From contig JADMNL010000028.1 in NCBI GenBank assembly GCA_016271365.2, positions 59,290,001 to 59,354,000 on the forward strand: DNA of 64,000 bases, read 5' to 3'. Below the pieces are notes generated by a model. It ran no database searches. It was not told the origin of the DNA and saw nothing but the letters and a program-made list of their open reading frames with translations. This stretch comes from Neoceratodus forsteri. Taxonomy: Eukaryota; Chordata; Ceratodontiformes; Ceratodontidae. Below, piece by piece: positions 1 through 9,744 of the stretch (position 1 is its first letter; the number at the start of each line of letters is the position of its first letter). The position numbers were made by a program, and so were the translations under genes.

Positions 1-1
1 G

Positions 2-538
2 CTACTATACAAGCATAAACATTGCCTAAGGGCTGAAGCCTTGAACCTCGCTATCCAGAGCTCTGTTATCTCAACTATTGACTATGGGCTCGTTATCTGT
101 GGATCCGCTACTGATACTGCACTCCGGCGGCGCATAGCTGTAGCCCATAATAAAGCATGTAGACTCCTTATTTCAGCTGCCCGCCTTTCTCACACGTGTG
201 ACATTTACGAGCAGGCTAACTGGCTCCAGCTATCCGGCAGGCTAAAGTACCAGACCTGCATCCTAGCTAAGAAGACATCACTGGGCCTTATGCCCCCTGG
301 AGTCCAATCAATATTGACCCCACAGCGTATCCGCCGCCTAACTAGAAGATCGGACAGTCTAACCTTTACAATACCTCACTGTCGGATCTCTCAAGCTCAG
401 CGTTCTTACCTTGTCAGAGCCTCCACCTGGTTCAACTTGCTACCTGCAGAAATCTCCAACATTGCCACGATTGGTGCTTTTAAGTGTAAACTGCGTCAAC
501 ACCTCATGGCTAGTGCCTTCTGTGATTGCTTCTTATAA
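2..538 (+). pseudogene. LINE reverse transcriptase, C-terminal fragment
   Basis: The frame is open from the window edge to a TAA at 536-538, about 178 residues, with no start codon inside the window. Residues STIDYGLVICGSA and the later NKACRLL match the thumb/post-RT segment of LINE proteins, where a conserved leucine-rich stretch is followed by (L/I)DYG and then a helix ending in R-hydrophobic. The C-terminal FNLLPAEI...FKCKLRQHL corresponds to the terminal WN-LP...FK-L module. The product would be part of an endonuclease-RT protein. Alone it has no catalytic motif. It is unlikely to be a host gene. Confidence 0.7.
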
Positions 539-1246
539 TCCTCTCCAGGCAGACTACCCTCAAGCATCCCTCCTCACTGCCTCAGCTCCTCCTCCTCCTC
601 CTCTTCTACCCCCCATTACTGGGTATAGGATGAATCTGTCTCCTTTTCATCCCCCTTCCTCCTCTCTTGCTGTTTCCATCTACACATACCCAATGCAATG
701 CCTCCCATTGCCCTCCCATTTCTCCCTCCTCCCTCTCTCTCTCTCTTTCCCATACCACCACTCTTCTTTCTCTTTTCCCACTAACCCACTCCTAAAAAAG
801 CTTCACTAAGCTGCCTATGACTTGTACTGTATAATTAACTCGTAACACAATTCCTTGACAATGCCTTTGGCTGCTATTATTGTAACCTTATTTGTCTTTT
901 TTTTTTTCATTAGTTCCATTGTTTTGTTTTTTTTTTGTTTTTTTTTTATTTTTATCTTTATCCTCCTCCTTCCTACCTCCGGTGCCCCCTCCTTCCGTCC
1001 GCTCATGTCCCCCGGTACCTACCTTAGGGATCTGCCCCTAGAGTGCCCATCCTCCTCTCCTCGCACAGTGGGGTCTGTCCTGTAGGTGGTCCAGGTGGAC
1101 TTAGGGCGGCCTTCATCTAGGGCTGCCGGAGGGGTTTTCCGGTTTTCTCCTGCGTCCCCACTCCCCAGGGCGCCTTGCGCTTGGGGCGTACATCCCAGTA
1201 AGTGGCGTGCTTACGCGCAGACCCTCATGCACACTGACGTCCTCCC

Positions 1247-1500
1247 TCCCGGCTCCGACAAGCGAAGCCACCTCCATCCTCCCACTGCCGGTGCTTCCAG
1301 CAGCCTCGTGAGGTGAATGCAGAGCGAATGCGCTCTTGGTAACCCGCCCCTGAGGAGGAGAGCATCCATTGGACGCCGATCCTCCTCTCTCCCGCTGACC
1401 CCCGCCACCCAAGTCCATCCCCGAACCCGGGTCACCGGTGCAGCGCGAGGTGTGGCGTCCAGCGCCTCAACCCTCAGCGCCACTGGGCCGGTCTTAAGTT
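1247..1500 (-). mobile_element. tRNA-derived SINE-like repeat, copy 1
   Basis: On the minus strand a tRNA-like head contains a plausible A box (around AGTGGCGCTGAGGG) and a B box (GGGTTCGGGGATGG), followed by a GC-rich body. The same body recurs at 38,690-38,875 (minus) and in part at 30,816-30,885 (plus): the shared signature is GGATGCTCTCCTCCTC preceded by a GGGGTCAGC block. Three dispersed copies in both orientations argue for a SINE family rather than chance GC-rich sequence. Boundaries are approximate and no target duplication was identified. Confidence 0.45.
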
Positions 1501-1806
1501 CCATTGTAATGATCATATTATGTTTTGTACCTTATTGTCCTTATTGCCTTGACGTGAAACCTTTGTAAAAGAGTCCTTGGCTCAAAGGTGTCATCCGAAA
1601 TACAAATAAATAAATAAAAATAAATAAATTAGCATAAGAGTGGAGGCAGTACATACAATCTAGTCAAGAATAGTGAGCAACAATTTATACAGACAGAGAC
1701 CAATGTGAAGGCAGAAATCAAGCAACAATTCAACACTCAGCAGATTCACAAAATAAACTTGCTCAAAAGAAAAATAAACAGTGACATTATTAACTTAGGT
1801 AGCTAG

Positions 1807-1952
1807 CTAGGAGACAAAAGTGCAGCAGGCAGAGTCACAGTGCCTCCATGATTTTTCCTGGTGTTTATCATCTAGAAGATCATTACTTAGGGTATTATAA
1901 TTTGAAGATGCCCTAGGATTAAAATCTCCAGCTATAAAAACTTTGTAGTAAA
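1807..1952 (-). pseudogene. LINE endonuclease fragment with GDFN motif
   Basis: Read on the minus strand this encodes KVFIAGDFNPRASSNY followed by a stop-containing stretch. GDFN is the catalytic core motif of the apurinic-like endonuclease of non-LTR retrotransposons. The upstream half of the motif neighbourhood (FSEIWGTLSVIVAQIFD) lies at 3,837-3,996, on the far side of the palindromic element at 1,953-3,836. That element therefore appears to have inserted within the endonuclease codons. Confidence 0.6.
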
Positions 1953-2424
1953 GGGGTGGGATATTCAGAACTACGCCAGGCAGGGGCACAAGCCGGGCAC
2001 AGTGCAACTGGGATGTGCCAGGGTGTGGTCTGGGTGATATTCAATGGTGCTGCGCCATGGCTCCACACCGTTGAATATGGCACCGTGGCCACCCGCATTG
2101 CGCATGGCGCAGTGGCACTGCACCAGTGCAAGTGGCCAGTGAGGAGCAGGGGAATGCGCTAGCACTAGTGCCATTGCGGTAGGTGCAGCAACTGCGATAT
2201 TCAGTTGTGGACATGCAAATGGGACCATAATGTACACAAGATGCAAATGGGGCCATTAGCATGTCATTATGGCCCCATTTGTATGCAGATGTGCCAATTC
2301 CCGGCGACTTGCACCTGGTGCCCTGCCAGGCAGCAGCCGTCGGGGAGCGACGCCCCCTGCCCCCACTGACAACGTGCTCCAATGACCGATCACGGGCATA
2401 TGAATTAAATAAACTGTCCAAAAT

Positions 2425-2790
2425 CCCTGGTGGTCCAGTGGACCACTCCCAGCCAAATCGCAGGCATAAGTATAAAATAAACGTCCAATATCCCTGGTGG
2501 TCCAATGGACCGCTTCTAGCCCGATCGTGGGCATATGAATTAAATAAACTGTCCAATACCCCTGGTGGTCCAGTGGACCGCTCCCAGCCTGATCACGGGC
2601 ATAAGTATAAAATAAACATCCAGTATCCCTGGTGGTCTAGTGGACCACTTCCCTGTCCAATCGTGGGCATAAGTATAAAATAAACATCCAATATCCCTGG
2701 TGGTTCAGTGGACCGCTTCAGCCCGATCATGGGCATATGTAGTAAATACAACATAAAAACCATCCCTGGTGGTCCAGCAGTACCCCCTCT
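2425..2790 (+). repeat. 68-bp tandem array, left arm
   Basis: The string CCCTGGTGGT recurs at 2425, 2492, 2560, 2627, 2695 and 2764, a spacing of 67-69 bases. Each unit holds the near-palindrome GGTCCAGTGGACC, then a GATC-containing stretch with GGGCATA and an AT-rich spacer (AAATAAAC or TTAAATAAAC). Units alternate between two spacer versions, suggesting a higher-order dimer of about 135 bp. Confidence 0.85.
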
Positions 2791-3130
2791 CCACCCACCC
2801 CCTGAGTCCCACCACCCCGCTCCCACCATCAGCGGCGGGTAACAGCTCCGCCCACAAGCTGCCCAGCTGCCCGCTGACTGACTGCGTGAAATGCGGCTGT
2901 ATGCCCAGTGGTGGCCAGTCCAGATATGTGAATGAATCCATTTACATATCTAGACTGTGTAGTACAGTACTGTTCAGAAAGCTCATTGCCCACGCCAGGA
3001 CCAATGGGTGTGCTCATACTGTACGCAGTCAGTCAGCGGGCGGCCACGGCTTGTATGGGAGCTGCCACCCACTGCTGGCGGGGAGCGGGTGGTGGGGCCC
3101 AGTGGGCGGTAGGGAGGGGGTAGGCCGCTG

Positions 3131-3440
3131 GACCACCAGGGATGGTTTTACGCTGTATTTACTACATATGCCCATGATCGGGCTGAAGCGTCCACTGAAC
3201 CACCAGGGATATTGGATGTTTATTTTATACTTATGCCCATGATTGGACAGGAAGTGGTCCACTAGACCACCAGGATACTGTGACTTTATTTTATACTTTT
3301 GCCTGCGATTGCTGGAAGCGTCCACTGGACCACCAGGGATATTGGATGTTTATTTTATACTTATGCCCGCGATCGGGCTGGAAGCAGTCCACTGGACCAC
3401 CAGAGATATTGGACATACTTAATTCAAAACATATGCCCGC
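3131..3440 (-). repeat. 68-bp tandem array, right arm (inverted)
   Basis: This is the inverted counterpart of the left-arm array: GGACCACCAG recurs about every 68 bases from 3131 to about 3400. Spacers read TTTATTTTATACTTATGCCC on this strand. About five units are present. The two arrays could form a cruciform with arms several hundred bases long. Confidence 0.8.
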
Positions 3441-3836
3441 GATCGGGCGTGGGGTGGGCGCTACCACAACAGATGGTGCCGCAGGAGCTCAGGTGGCCAC
3501 CCACAGCTGGCAGCTGCTGTGTTGCGCCCTGCAATACGGCGGCTCACCTGTGGGTGGCCAGCTGTTGCTCCTGTTTTTCTTGGCTCAACTGTGTGTGGCG
3601 CAGGTAGGGGTTCCGCCTGCATCTGCTCAGCACATCCCGGCTGAATATTGGGATGTGTGGAGTATGCATGGGCACGCCCTCCCTACTTGCGCTGCATACT
3701 TTACTGATGCACCCCGGCGCATCAGGATTTGTGCCACGAACTTTCCCCCTTTGAATATCACGCCGGGGCACATCAGTGGGTTGCACATGGTGCAACTGTG
3801 TTGCGCCAGGCGCAGCCCTTCTGAATATCCCACCCC

Positions 3837-3996
3837 AGATATTAATCAAAGATTTGTGCCACAATAACACTCAATGTGCCCCAAATTTCTGAAAATTACT
3901 TACCTGTCTATAAAGGAGAGGGGCTATAAAGTTTAACAACTCCCTCTCAATGATATATGCTATCTAAAAAATCCAAGGAAACTAAATTATCTTGTA
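3837..3996 (-). pseudogene. LINE endonuclease fragment upstream of GDFN
   Basis: Minus-strand translation gives KLYSPSPL, then FSEIWGTLSVIVAQIFD with interrupting stops. This is the pattern found just before GDFN in LINE endonucleases (a N-Y-P-P element, then a helix, then the GDFN strand). It continues in sense across the palindromic element to 1,807-1,952. Confidence 0.5.
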
Positions 3997-5172
3997 CCTG
4001 ATTTTAAAAGCGCCGTTACAGCGATGCAAGTCGTGTCGCTCTAGGGCTGCAGCAAACTCTGGGGGCATCAGGGACCCTGTGCCGAATTTTATAAAACTGG
4101 AGGCCCTGCACCAAAGACCCAGGAGTTGCCGCAGACACAGGCTTGTGCCAAATATGTGGCACACATGCAAGGTTAGATACAGGGATCTCTCCCCCCACCC
4201 GGTGCAACACTAGAGGGACCACAAAAGGGGGTTAAATATGCCTGCCAGGAGGAGGCTGAGGGCAGAAAAAGCAAGGGGGGTACCCTTGAGTGTGTAGGGG
4301 GCACAGCAGCACTGTCGGGGGGGGTGAGATGGCACCAAGTGGGGGTGCCATGGGCAAAGACAGACAGCAAATCGGCCTGGGTACTGGGGGGTTGGCAAGG
4401 ACAGACCATGACCTGGCCCCAGGTGGGTACAGCCCTGGCACCTGCCCCAGAGGTACCACAGTCCCCAACTGTGTAGGCAGTAGTCAGTCTGCCACAATGC
4501 AGGGGGGGGGCTGGGTACCAGGGACTGTTATGGTGCCAGGAGAACATTTTCCTCCACCACCCTGCCCTCAACCCACTGCTTCCCACCTACAGGGTTTAGG
4601 AGTGTGGCACCTATGGGACAAGAGCCTGGGTTGTGCCAACTGGGGCCCAGATCATGGTCCATCCCTGTCAATCCCCCACTACCTGGGCTGATTGTCTGTC
4701 TGCCATTGCCCATGGCACCCCGGCCATGTGCCACCTCACCACCCTGACAGTGCTGCCATGTCCCAGATGTCCCCTAGCGCACCTCTCATGCCGTTTCTGC
4801 CCCTGGCTCCTTCCTGGCAAGTCCTGCAACCCCAACCATCACAATGTCTGGCAGTGGCAAATGGCCCTTAGACCTCCTCCTCCTGACTGGTCTAGCCTGA
4901 GCCCGCTGTTGCGTCCATGGTAGGGCTTCCAAAATTCAAAAAAAAAAGGGGATGGTGTAGCCCCACTGTGGCACAAGTCCCCTTGCGACTTGGCGGAGGG
5001 GTGCTTCTGCCACAAGGGTGGTGCAGGGCAGCTTAGGCACAAGGCATCCTGATGTTGATGCAGCCTGCGTTAGAAAATCAGGACTGCTGCAGACTTTGAA
5101 GCAAGGTACTACTTGCATCACACCCATTTGGTGCAGGTACCTTGCGCCAAAGTTTGCCCTTTTAAAATCAGG
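3997..5172. mobile_element. Second foldback element (TIR CCTGATTTTAAAAG)
   Basis: The ends are a perfect 14-bp inverted repeat, CCTGATTTTAAAAG and its complement. The interior is an imperfect palindrome with its axis near 4,590: the block GGTGCCATGGGCAA at about 4,346 is matched in inverted orientation by TTGCCCATGGCACC at about 4,706, and the flanking hundreds of bases keep the same mirrored order. It shares no sequence with the GGGATATTCAGA elements beside it. There is no coding frame with recognisable transposase content and no clear target duplication. Confidence 0.7.
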
Positions 5173-5242
5173 CCCCCTGTCTATATTTCTGAACGCGCAC
5201 TGAATTTAGGCAGCATTCTGTTTGCTGGAGATTAAACTGCAT

Positions 5243-5580
5243 TCATTTCCGTCTTCTGGAATTAAAGGCTTCTACAGTGTTTGAGACATCATTTGAGTAC
5301 ATCTCTGGCTGTCTCACATAATTTAGATGCACCTGTACAGGGAAATGTGGGGATTCCATTCTTTCCAAAATTTCAAGATCGATAACTTTGTCCAGGGCAT
5401 TAACATATGTGACAAATAAATCAATCGTTGAGGCTCCATTTATTGAGTGGTGTGTAAAATTTCCTTCCCTGTATCTAGCACTTCTTCCATTAATAAAGAC
5501 TAAGTCCAAATCCTGAAGAATTCTTATTAGGTGGTTATCTGCTTCATTTGTTTTCTCATCCTTAGAGCTAACACAATGGT
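5243..5580 (-). pseudogene. LINE endonuclease, C-terminal part
   Basis: The minus-strand frame includes LVFINGRSARYREGNFTHH, then STIDLFVT and SPHFPVQVHL. These are the last conserved blocks of a LINE apurinic-like endonuclease: ILNGR, the TIDY-type strand and SDHFPV, whose histidine is catalytic (here SPH). The immediately preceding codons (SKDEKTNEADNHLI) fit the S-D-x-x-N block. The GDFN block that should precede it is absent here and lies instead at 1.8-4.0 kb. Confidence 0.7.
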
Positions 5581-5810
5581 TTAAATGGGTGGAATATAAG
5601 TATTTATGTATAGCAGCTTCTGTGTTAAACCCAAGACTTTCACAACTAGTAAATTATCAAAACTAATGGTATATAACAAAGAAATGTGCTTCATCTGTAA
5701 TTTAACTGCTATAAGTAAGCCGATCCTGTTCCTACCGGACTTAGCAGATCTCTTAGCTGTTATCTGGAAAATACCATAGTCCGGCAGCTTGAGGGGATCA
5801 ACTGCCCACC
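5581..5810 (-). pseudogene. LINE endonuclease, middle part
   Basis: Minus-strand residues LPDYGIFQITAKRSAKSGR followed by GLLIAV and, near the end, LLYINTYIPP. This matches the endonuclease section from the W-x-GY-x-F region through the GRxxGGL block to the N-x-YxPP strand. It continues in sense with the N-terminal piece at 6,768-6,900 once the element at 5,811-6,764 is removed. Confidence 0.65.
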
Positions 5811-6764
5811 ATGGCCTGGATACTGAGAAGGGTCCATTCACATATCTGGACTGTGTAGTACGGTACGGGCTGCACGCCCATTGGCTCACGCTGTGGACCA
5901 ATGGGCATACAGCCCTACTGTACACTGTCAGTTGGTGAGCAGTGGGGCGGCAGGCTGGTGGGGTGCTGCCACCCGCCGCTGACAGGGGGGGAGCAGGGCA
6001 GTGTGGCTCAGTGGGCGGGTGGGGAGGGGGTACCGTGGAGATCTCCTTATTATCACATATGCCCGCGATCGGGCGACGAGCAGTCCACTGGACCACCAGG
6101 GATATTGGACATATATTTCTACACTGAAGCGCGAGCGGTCCACTGGACCACCAGGAATATTGGACATATTTTTTTACACTGAAGCCCGTGATCAGGCTGC
6201 AAGCGGTCCACTGGACCACCAGGGATATTGGACATATATTTTTACACTGAAGCCGTGATCAGGCTGCAAGCGGTCCACTGGACCACCAGGGATATTGGAC
6301 GATTTAGTGAATCTACATATGCCCACGATCAGGCAGAGGGGCACATTGCCGTGCTGTGCAGGGGGCGTCGGTCCCCAACGGCTGCTGCCTGGCAGGGTGC
6401 CAAGCATTAGTCGCCGGGGATCAGTGCACCTGCATGCAAATGGAGCCATAATGACATGCAAATGGACCCATTTGCGCATTGCATACATTATGGCCCCATT
6501 TGCATGTACACTTTTGAATATCGCAGTTGTTGCACATAGCGCAACGGAACTTGCGCTAGCGCATCCCCCTGCTCCACTCTGGCCACTAGCGCTGACGCAG
6601 TGCCACTGCGCCATGTGCACTGCGGGTGGCCAGGGTGCAATATTCAACGATGCTGTGCCATGATGCAGCTCCGTTGAATATCGCCCAGTCAACGCCCCTG
6701 CACAGCCAAGTTGAGCTGCGCCCAGGCTTGCACCACAGCCTGGCAAAGTCTGAATATCCCGGCC
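5811..6764. mobile_element. Half-length relative of the palindromic element
   Basis: The right end, CTGAATATCCCGGCC, is the terminus of the same family as 1,953-3,836. The left end, GGCCTGGATACTGAGA, is a degenerate complement of it. The sequence corresponds to one arm plus the centre: the centre-like ACATATCTGGACTGTGTAGTA is followed by four units of the 68-bp repeat (GGACCACCAG about 6091, 6145, 6212 and 6281). The terminal 400 bases are homologous to the left end of the larger element. At 954 bp it is about half of 1,884 bp, as expected for a monomeric version. Confidence 0.7.
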
Positions 6765-6767
6765 TAT

Positions 6768-6900
6768 GTCTTTTGTAACATAATGATATCAGGTTAAAGA
6801 ACACATGTCATGAAATTTTTATCAGCTAGCTTAGAGGCTAAGCCATCTATGTTCCAGGATAAAAACTTTAAGGCTATGGGATAATCCTAAGTGATATCTG
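6768..6900 (-). pseudogene. LINE endonuclease, N-terminal part
   Basis: Minus-strand residues LKFLSWNIDGLASKLADKNF and, shortly after, PDIIMLQKT match the N-terminal catalytic blocks of LINE endonucleases: the WNIxGL strand carrying the catalytic Asn, and the (D)IIxLQET block carrying the catalytic Glu, here replaced by Lys in QKT. The open sequence runs straight to the boundary of the 5,811-6,764 element. Confidence 0.7.
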
Positions 6901-6961
6901 CTTTAGTAAATGGAATACATGCTACAACAACATCTGTCATTTTGCTCTCTCTGTAACTAGG

Positions 6962-7436
6962 CTAACCCATCATTGTGACCTCTACTCAAGCCTGGGATGG
7001 CTCTCCCCTACTGCTTTCCATCAGTACTCGACTGCCTGCACTACTGACAATCGCTTTCAATCTGGCATACCAGTTACACTGGCTAGTTTGCTAGTCCAAG
7101 CCACACAAGCCTATCCTCTGAGGTCCTCTGAAAGGTCACTACTGGACATCCCCAAATGCTCAACCAAAATGCATGAGCAGGCTTCGCAATACTTGCACCC
7201 AAGCTTTGGAACTCCCTACCACTGTCAATAAGATGCTTAGAGTCCCACCGGACTTTCAAAAGTGAGCTTCACAAATTCCTAGTGTAATGATAAATGCATG
7301 TGCAGCTATCTACCACAGTAATCTCACCAATCTGGTGCTTCTACTTCCTCCACACCAATCTGAGCACTTACTTTGTATATTTTCCTTAATCTCTTGCAGC
7401 TGTTCTCTCTGATTGCTATATGTTGTGACTTTCAAT
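6962..7436 (+). mobile_element. LINE C-terminal/3' fragment, upstream of L2
   Basis: Around 7,110-7,290 the + strand encodes LLDIPKCSTKMHEQA and, after frame changes, a TFKSELHKFLV-type ending, the last module of a LINE ORF2. The following 150 bases look like its 3' UTR. The UTR seems to resume after the L2, at 9,956-10,136, where it ends in an AAATA tail, so the L2 probably inserted into this older LINE. Confidence 0.5.
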
Positions 7437-7487
7437 GCCTGGGTCGATGATGAACTCTCGCATTTTGGACAGAACTTCCTCTAACTG

Positions 7488-7877
7488 ATGAATTTGTTAG
7501 GCTTCACACAGGTAGTTACTGCTGCAACCCATATTCAGGGTCATTCCTTGGACCTGGTGTTCCTCCTGGGGATGGAGGCCACTGATTTGGTGGTGGAACC
7601 AGTCGGTTGGTCAGACCATCACTCTATAAGGTTCAGTTTTGTGGCTCCCCCTGTGAGACCCACCCCTTTGGAGATGGTCCAGTACTGCCCTTTGAGGGAT
7701 GTTACCCCTGAGGGTCTGATGGTGGTGCTGGACCTATCGAGTAGGCCAATGGAATGCTTGGACCCGGGAGACCTGGTAGTGCACTATAATAGTGTAGTAC
7801 TGAGAGCCCTGGATTCTGTAGCACCTGTTCAAGTTCACCCTCTCTCTCTCTCTCCACCCTCAGTTCCCTTGGTTTGA
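7488..7877 (+). pseudogene. L2 endonuclease, C-terminal part
   Basis: Residues FTQVVTAATHIQGHSLDLVF and VGWSDHHSIRFSF are the last blocks of the L2 endonuclease, including the catalytic-site SDH. The frame stays open through the beginning of the linker and then stops at 7,875. The N-terminal catalytic blocks are missing because the copy is 5' truncated, so no nuclease could be made. Confidence 0.75.
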
Positions 7878-8279
7878 TGAGACTTTGAGGGAGTTGAGGA
7901 GAACTGGACAAAGGTTGGAACATTCTTGGTGGAAATCTGGCCTGGAGGAGGACAGACTTAGGTTGACGGTCCATTATTCAGACTATCAATCAGAAATCTC
8001 CTGTAAGAAGGCAGAGTTCCTATCCAGGAGATTGCTGCAGCAAGGAACCAACTGGTCCAGCTCTTCCAGACCGTGGACAGGTTGTGCAATCCAGCCTGCC
8101 TCCGGGGCTGGCAAGCATTTTCACAAACTAAGTGTGAGGAGTTCGCTCAGTTCTTTGCAGATAAGGCATCCTCCATCAGGTCAGAAATCTGCCTGACTCA
8201 TTCAAATGAGTATGGCGGTGGTTGATGCGAAGATGCAGCCATCCGGTCTATCTGGACAGATTTTGACCAACCAGCGATC

Positions 8280-9497
8280 GTGGACATTGTGAAGATTGTT
8301 CAAGATCTGCGACCGACTTACTGTAGTTTGGATCCTGGTACAACCTGCCTCCTTGTGGGGTGTTTGGATGTCATTGGACTGATCCTTGCTGTGATAGTCT
8401 GGTGTTCACTGGACCAAGGGGTGTTTCCAGATCTTTTGAAGGAGGCCATGGTGACACCCCTTTTAAAGAAACCTTCCTGTGACCCAGACTGTCTTGCGAA
8501 CTACAGACCTGTCTCTAACCTGCCCTTTGTGGGCAAGGTTATTGAGAAGGTAGTCACGTCACAGCTCGAGAACTTTCTTACCACCCATGAAGTCTATGAT
8601 CCTCTTCAGTCTGGTTTCAGGAAGAGGCATAGTACAGAGACAGCACTGGTTCGGGTACTTAATGATCTCCTGATAATGAGAGATCGGAGGAGTTGTTCAG
8701 TCTTAGTCCTCCTTGATCTCTCAGCAGCATTTGACACCATGGATCATGGGGTGCTGCTGGAACACCTGTGGCTGCTCTGTGGACTATCTGGGACAGTCCT
8801 CAGATGGTTTCTTTCTTTCCTAACAGGCAGGACTCAGAGGGTGGTGTCGGGGGTCTTTTCCTCGGCCCCCTTTGCCCTGTTCTGTGTGGTGCCACAGGGT
8901 TCCGTGCTGTCCCCCATGTTATTCATGGTGTATATGTTGCTGTTAGAAGACATTATAAGGTGGTATGGGCTGAGTTTTCATTGCTATGCAGATGATACTC
9001 AGCAATACATGTCTTTGTACCCGAAGAAAAAAAATTGTGCAGTCTCGGTCTTTAACTGCCTCGCTGAGATTCAGGACTGGATGGGTGCTAATTGGTTGAG
9101 ACTAAATCCAGATGAGACTGAGGTGTTAGTAGTGGACCCAGGTCAGCAGGCAGAGAAGTTGACTCCTGGGCAACCGTCTGGCCTTGTGCTTGGGGGCAAC
9201 CAGTTGAGACCTTCTGAATGGGTGCAAAATCTGAGCATTGTGCTTGACAATGAACTGACACTGAAAGCTCAGGTGTCAGCAATTGTCAAGTGCTCATTCT
9301 ATCATCTGAGAAACATTGCCCAAATAAAGTACCTTGTTGCACCTGAGGATCTCCCTGTGTTGGTCCATGCCTTAGTGTCCTCTTGTCTTGATTACTGTAA
9401 TGCTCCATACCTAGGGTGGCCGGGGGTAGATCTCCATTGCCTGCAGCTGGTGCAGAACGCTGCAACCAGGTTGCTGACAGGGGTTATCAAGAACTAG
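8280..9497 (+). CDS. L2 reverse transcriptase domain (open frame)
   Basis: This is an uninterrupted 405-codon frame covering the full set of RT blocks. ANYRPVSNLPFVGKVIEKV comes near residue 75, then FRKRHSTETAL, the first catalytic block LLDLSAAFDTMDH, the VPQGSVLSP block, and the catalytic FHCYADDTQQY at about residues 238-248. YADD is intact. After about residue 385 the frame stops at GVIKN. The continuing module ELHRLPVRWK is in another frame, so a single frameshift near 9,490 separates them. The reaction is target-primed reverse transcription of the element RNA. Neighbouring frames carry the endonuclease end and the C-terminal module. The element is dead because it lacks the 5' half. Confidence 0.85.
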   Translation: MDIVKIVQDLRPTYCSLDPGTTCLLVGCLDVIGLILAVIVWCSLDQGVFPDLLKEAMVTPLLKKPSCDPDCLANYRPVSNLPFVGKVIEKVVTSQLENFLTTHEVYDPLQSGFRKRHSTETALVRVLNDLLIMRDRRSCSVLVLLDLSAAFDTMDHGVLLEHLWLLCGLSGTVLRWFLSFLTGRTQRVVSGVFSSAPFALFCVVPQGSVLSPMLFMVYMLLLEDIIRWYGLSFHCYADDTQQYMSLYPKKKNCAVSVFNCLAEIQDWMGANWLRLNPDETEVLVVDPGQQAEKLTPGQPSGLVLGGNQLRPSEWVQNLSIVLDNELTLKAQVSAIVKCSFYHLRNIAQIKYLVAPEDLPVLVHALVSSCLDYCNAPYLGWPGVDLHCLQLVQNAATRLLTGVIKN

Positions 9498-9510
9498 CCA
9501 TATCACTTCT

Positions 9511-9744
9511 GTGCTGCGCGAACTGCACAGGCTGCCGGTGCGATGGAAGATCACTTTCAAGGTCACATTGCTGACCTATAAGACCCTACACAGACAGGGA
9601 CCGGGTTACTTGCAAGACCTCCTTCGGCATTACTTCCCTTCCCACCTGCTTCGCTCCGCTGATGAGGGATTGCTAGAGGTTCCCAGGGTCCATCTTCAAA
9701 CATCAGGCACTAGGTCCTTTTCTTTTGTAGCCCTGACCCTGTGA
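9511..9744 (+). pseudogene. L2 C-terminal module
   Basis: Residues LHRLPVRWKITFKVTLLTYK and LHRQGPGYLQDLL correspond to the conserved last segment of L2 ORF2 (HWLPV-xxR-xxFK...YKALHGxAPxYLxDLL). It is out of frame with the RT above. The part from base 9,571 onwards recurs at 15,906-16,079 because of the tandem duplication. Confidence 0.75.

Larger units (their letters stand above)
1..1625 (+). mobile_element. 3' part of a non-LTR retrotransposon (LINE)
   Basis: The first 538 bases encode the C-terminal part of a LINE reverse transcriptase polyprotein. About 1.1 kb of non-coding 3' UTR follows, containing a pyrimidine-rich stretch (about 560-800) and a T-rich stretch (about 895-960). The element ends in an AAATA-type simple tail at about 1,598-1,625. 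The element enters from outside the window, so its length is unknown. The family is in the CR1/L2/Rex-like part of LINE diversity; I cannot place it more finely. A tRNA-like SINE seems to be embedded in the UTR in the opposite orientation. Confidence 0.7.
1953..3836. mobile_element. Large palindromic (foldback) DNA element with internal 68-bp repeats
   Basis: The element begins GGGGTGGGATATTCAGAA and ends with the exact reverse complement, an 18-bp perfect terminal inverted repeat. Similarity between the arms continues inward through a subterminal block (GATGTGCC...GGTGATATTCAA). It is strong in the central part: GCTGACTGACTGCGT near 2,870 matches its complement near 3,030. Each arm carries a tandem array of about 68-bp units (six left, about five right, opposite orientations). 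The subterminal regions about 2,180-2,400 and 3,440-3,700 are not complementary. No transposase frame is visible, so it is non-autonomous. I could not recognise a target-site duplication, so the superfamily is unassigned. Confidence 0.75.

Noticed and set aside
1113..1516. Long minus-strand frames around 1.1-1.5 kb as a gene
   Set aside because: Composition is GC-rich and low in complexity, overlapping a SINE-like repeat; no domain, no splice context.
2425..3440. Regular 68-bp repeats as a CRISPR array
   Set aside because: Spacers are not unique but come in two related versions, units occur in inverted arms of one element, and the context is a vertebrate retroelement landscape without cas genes.
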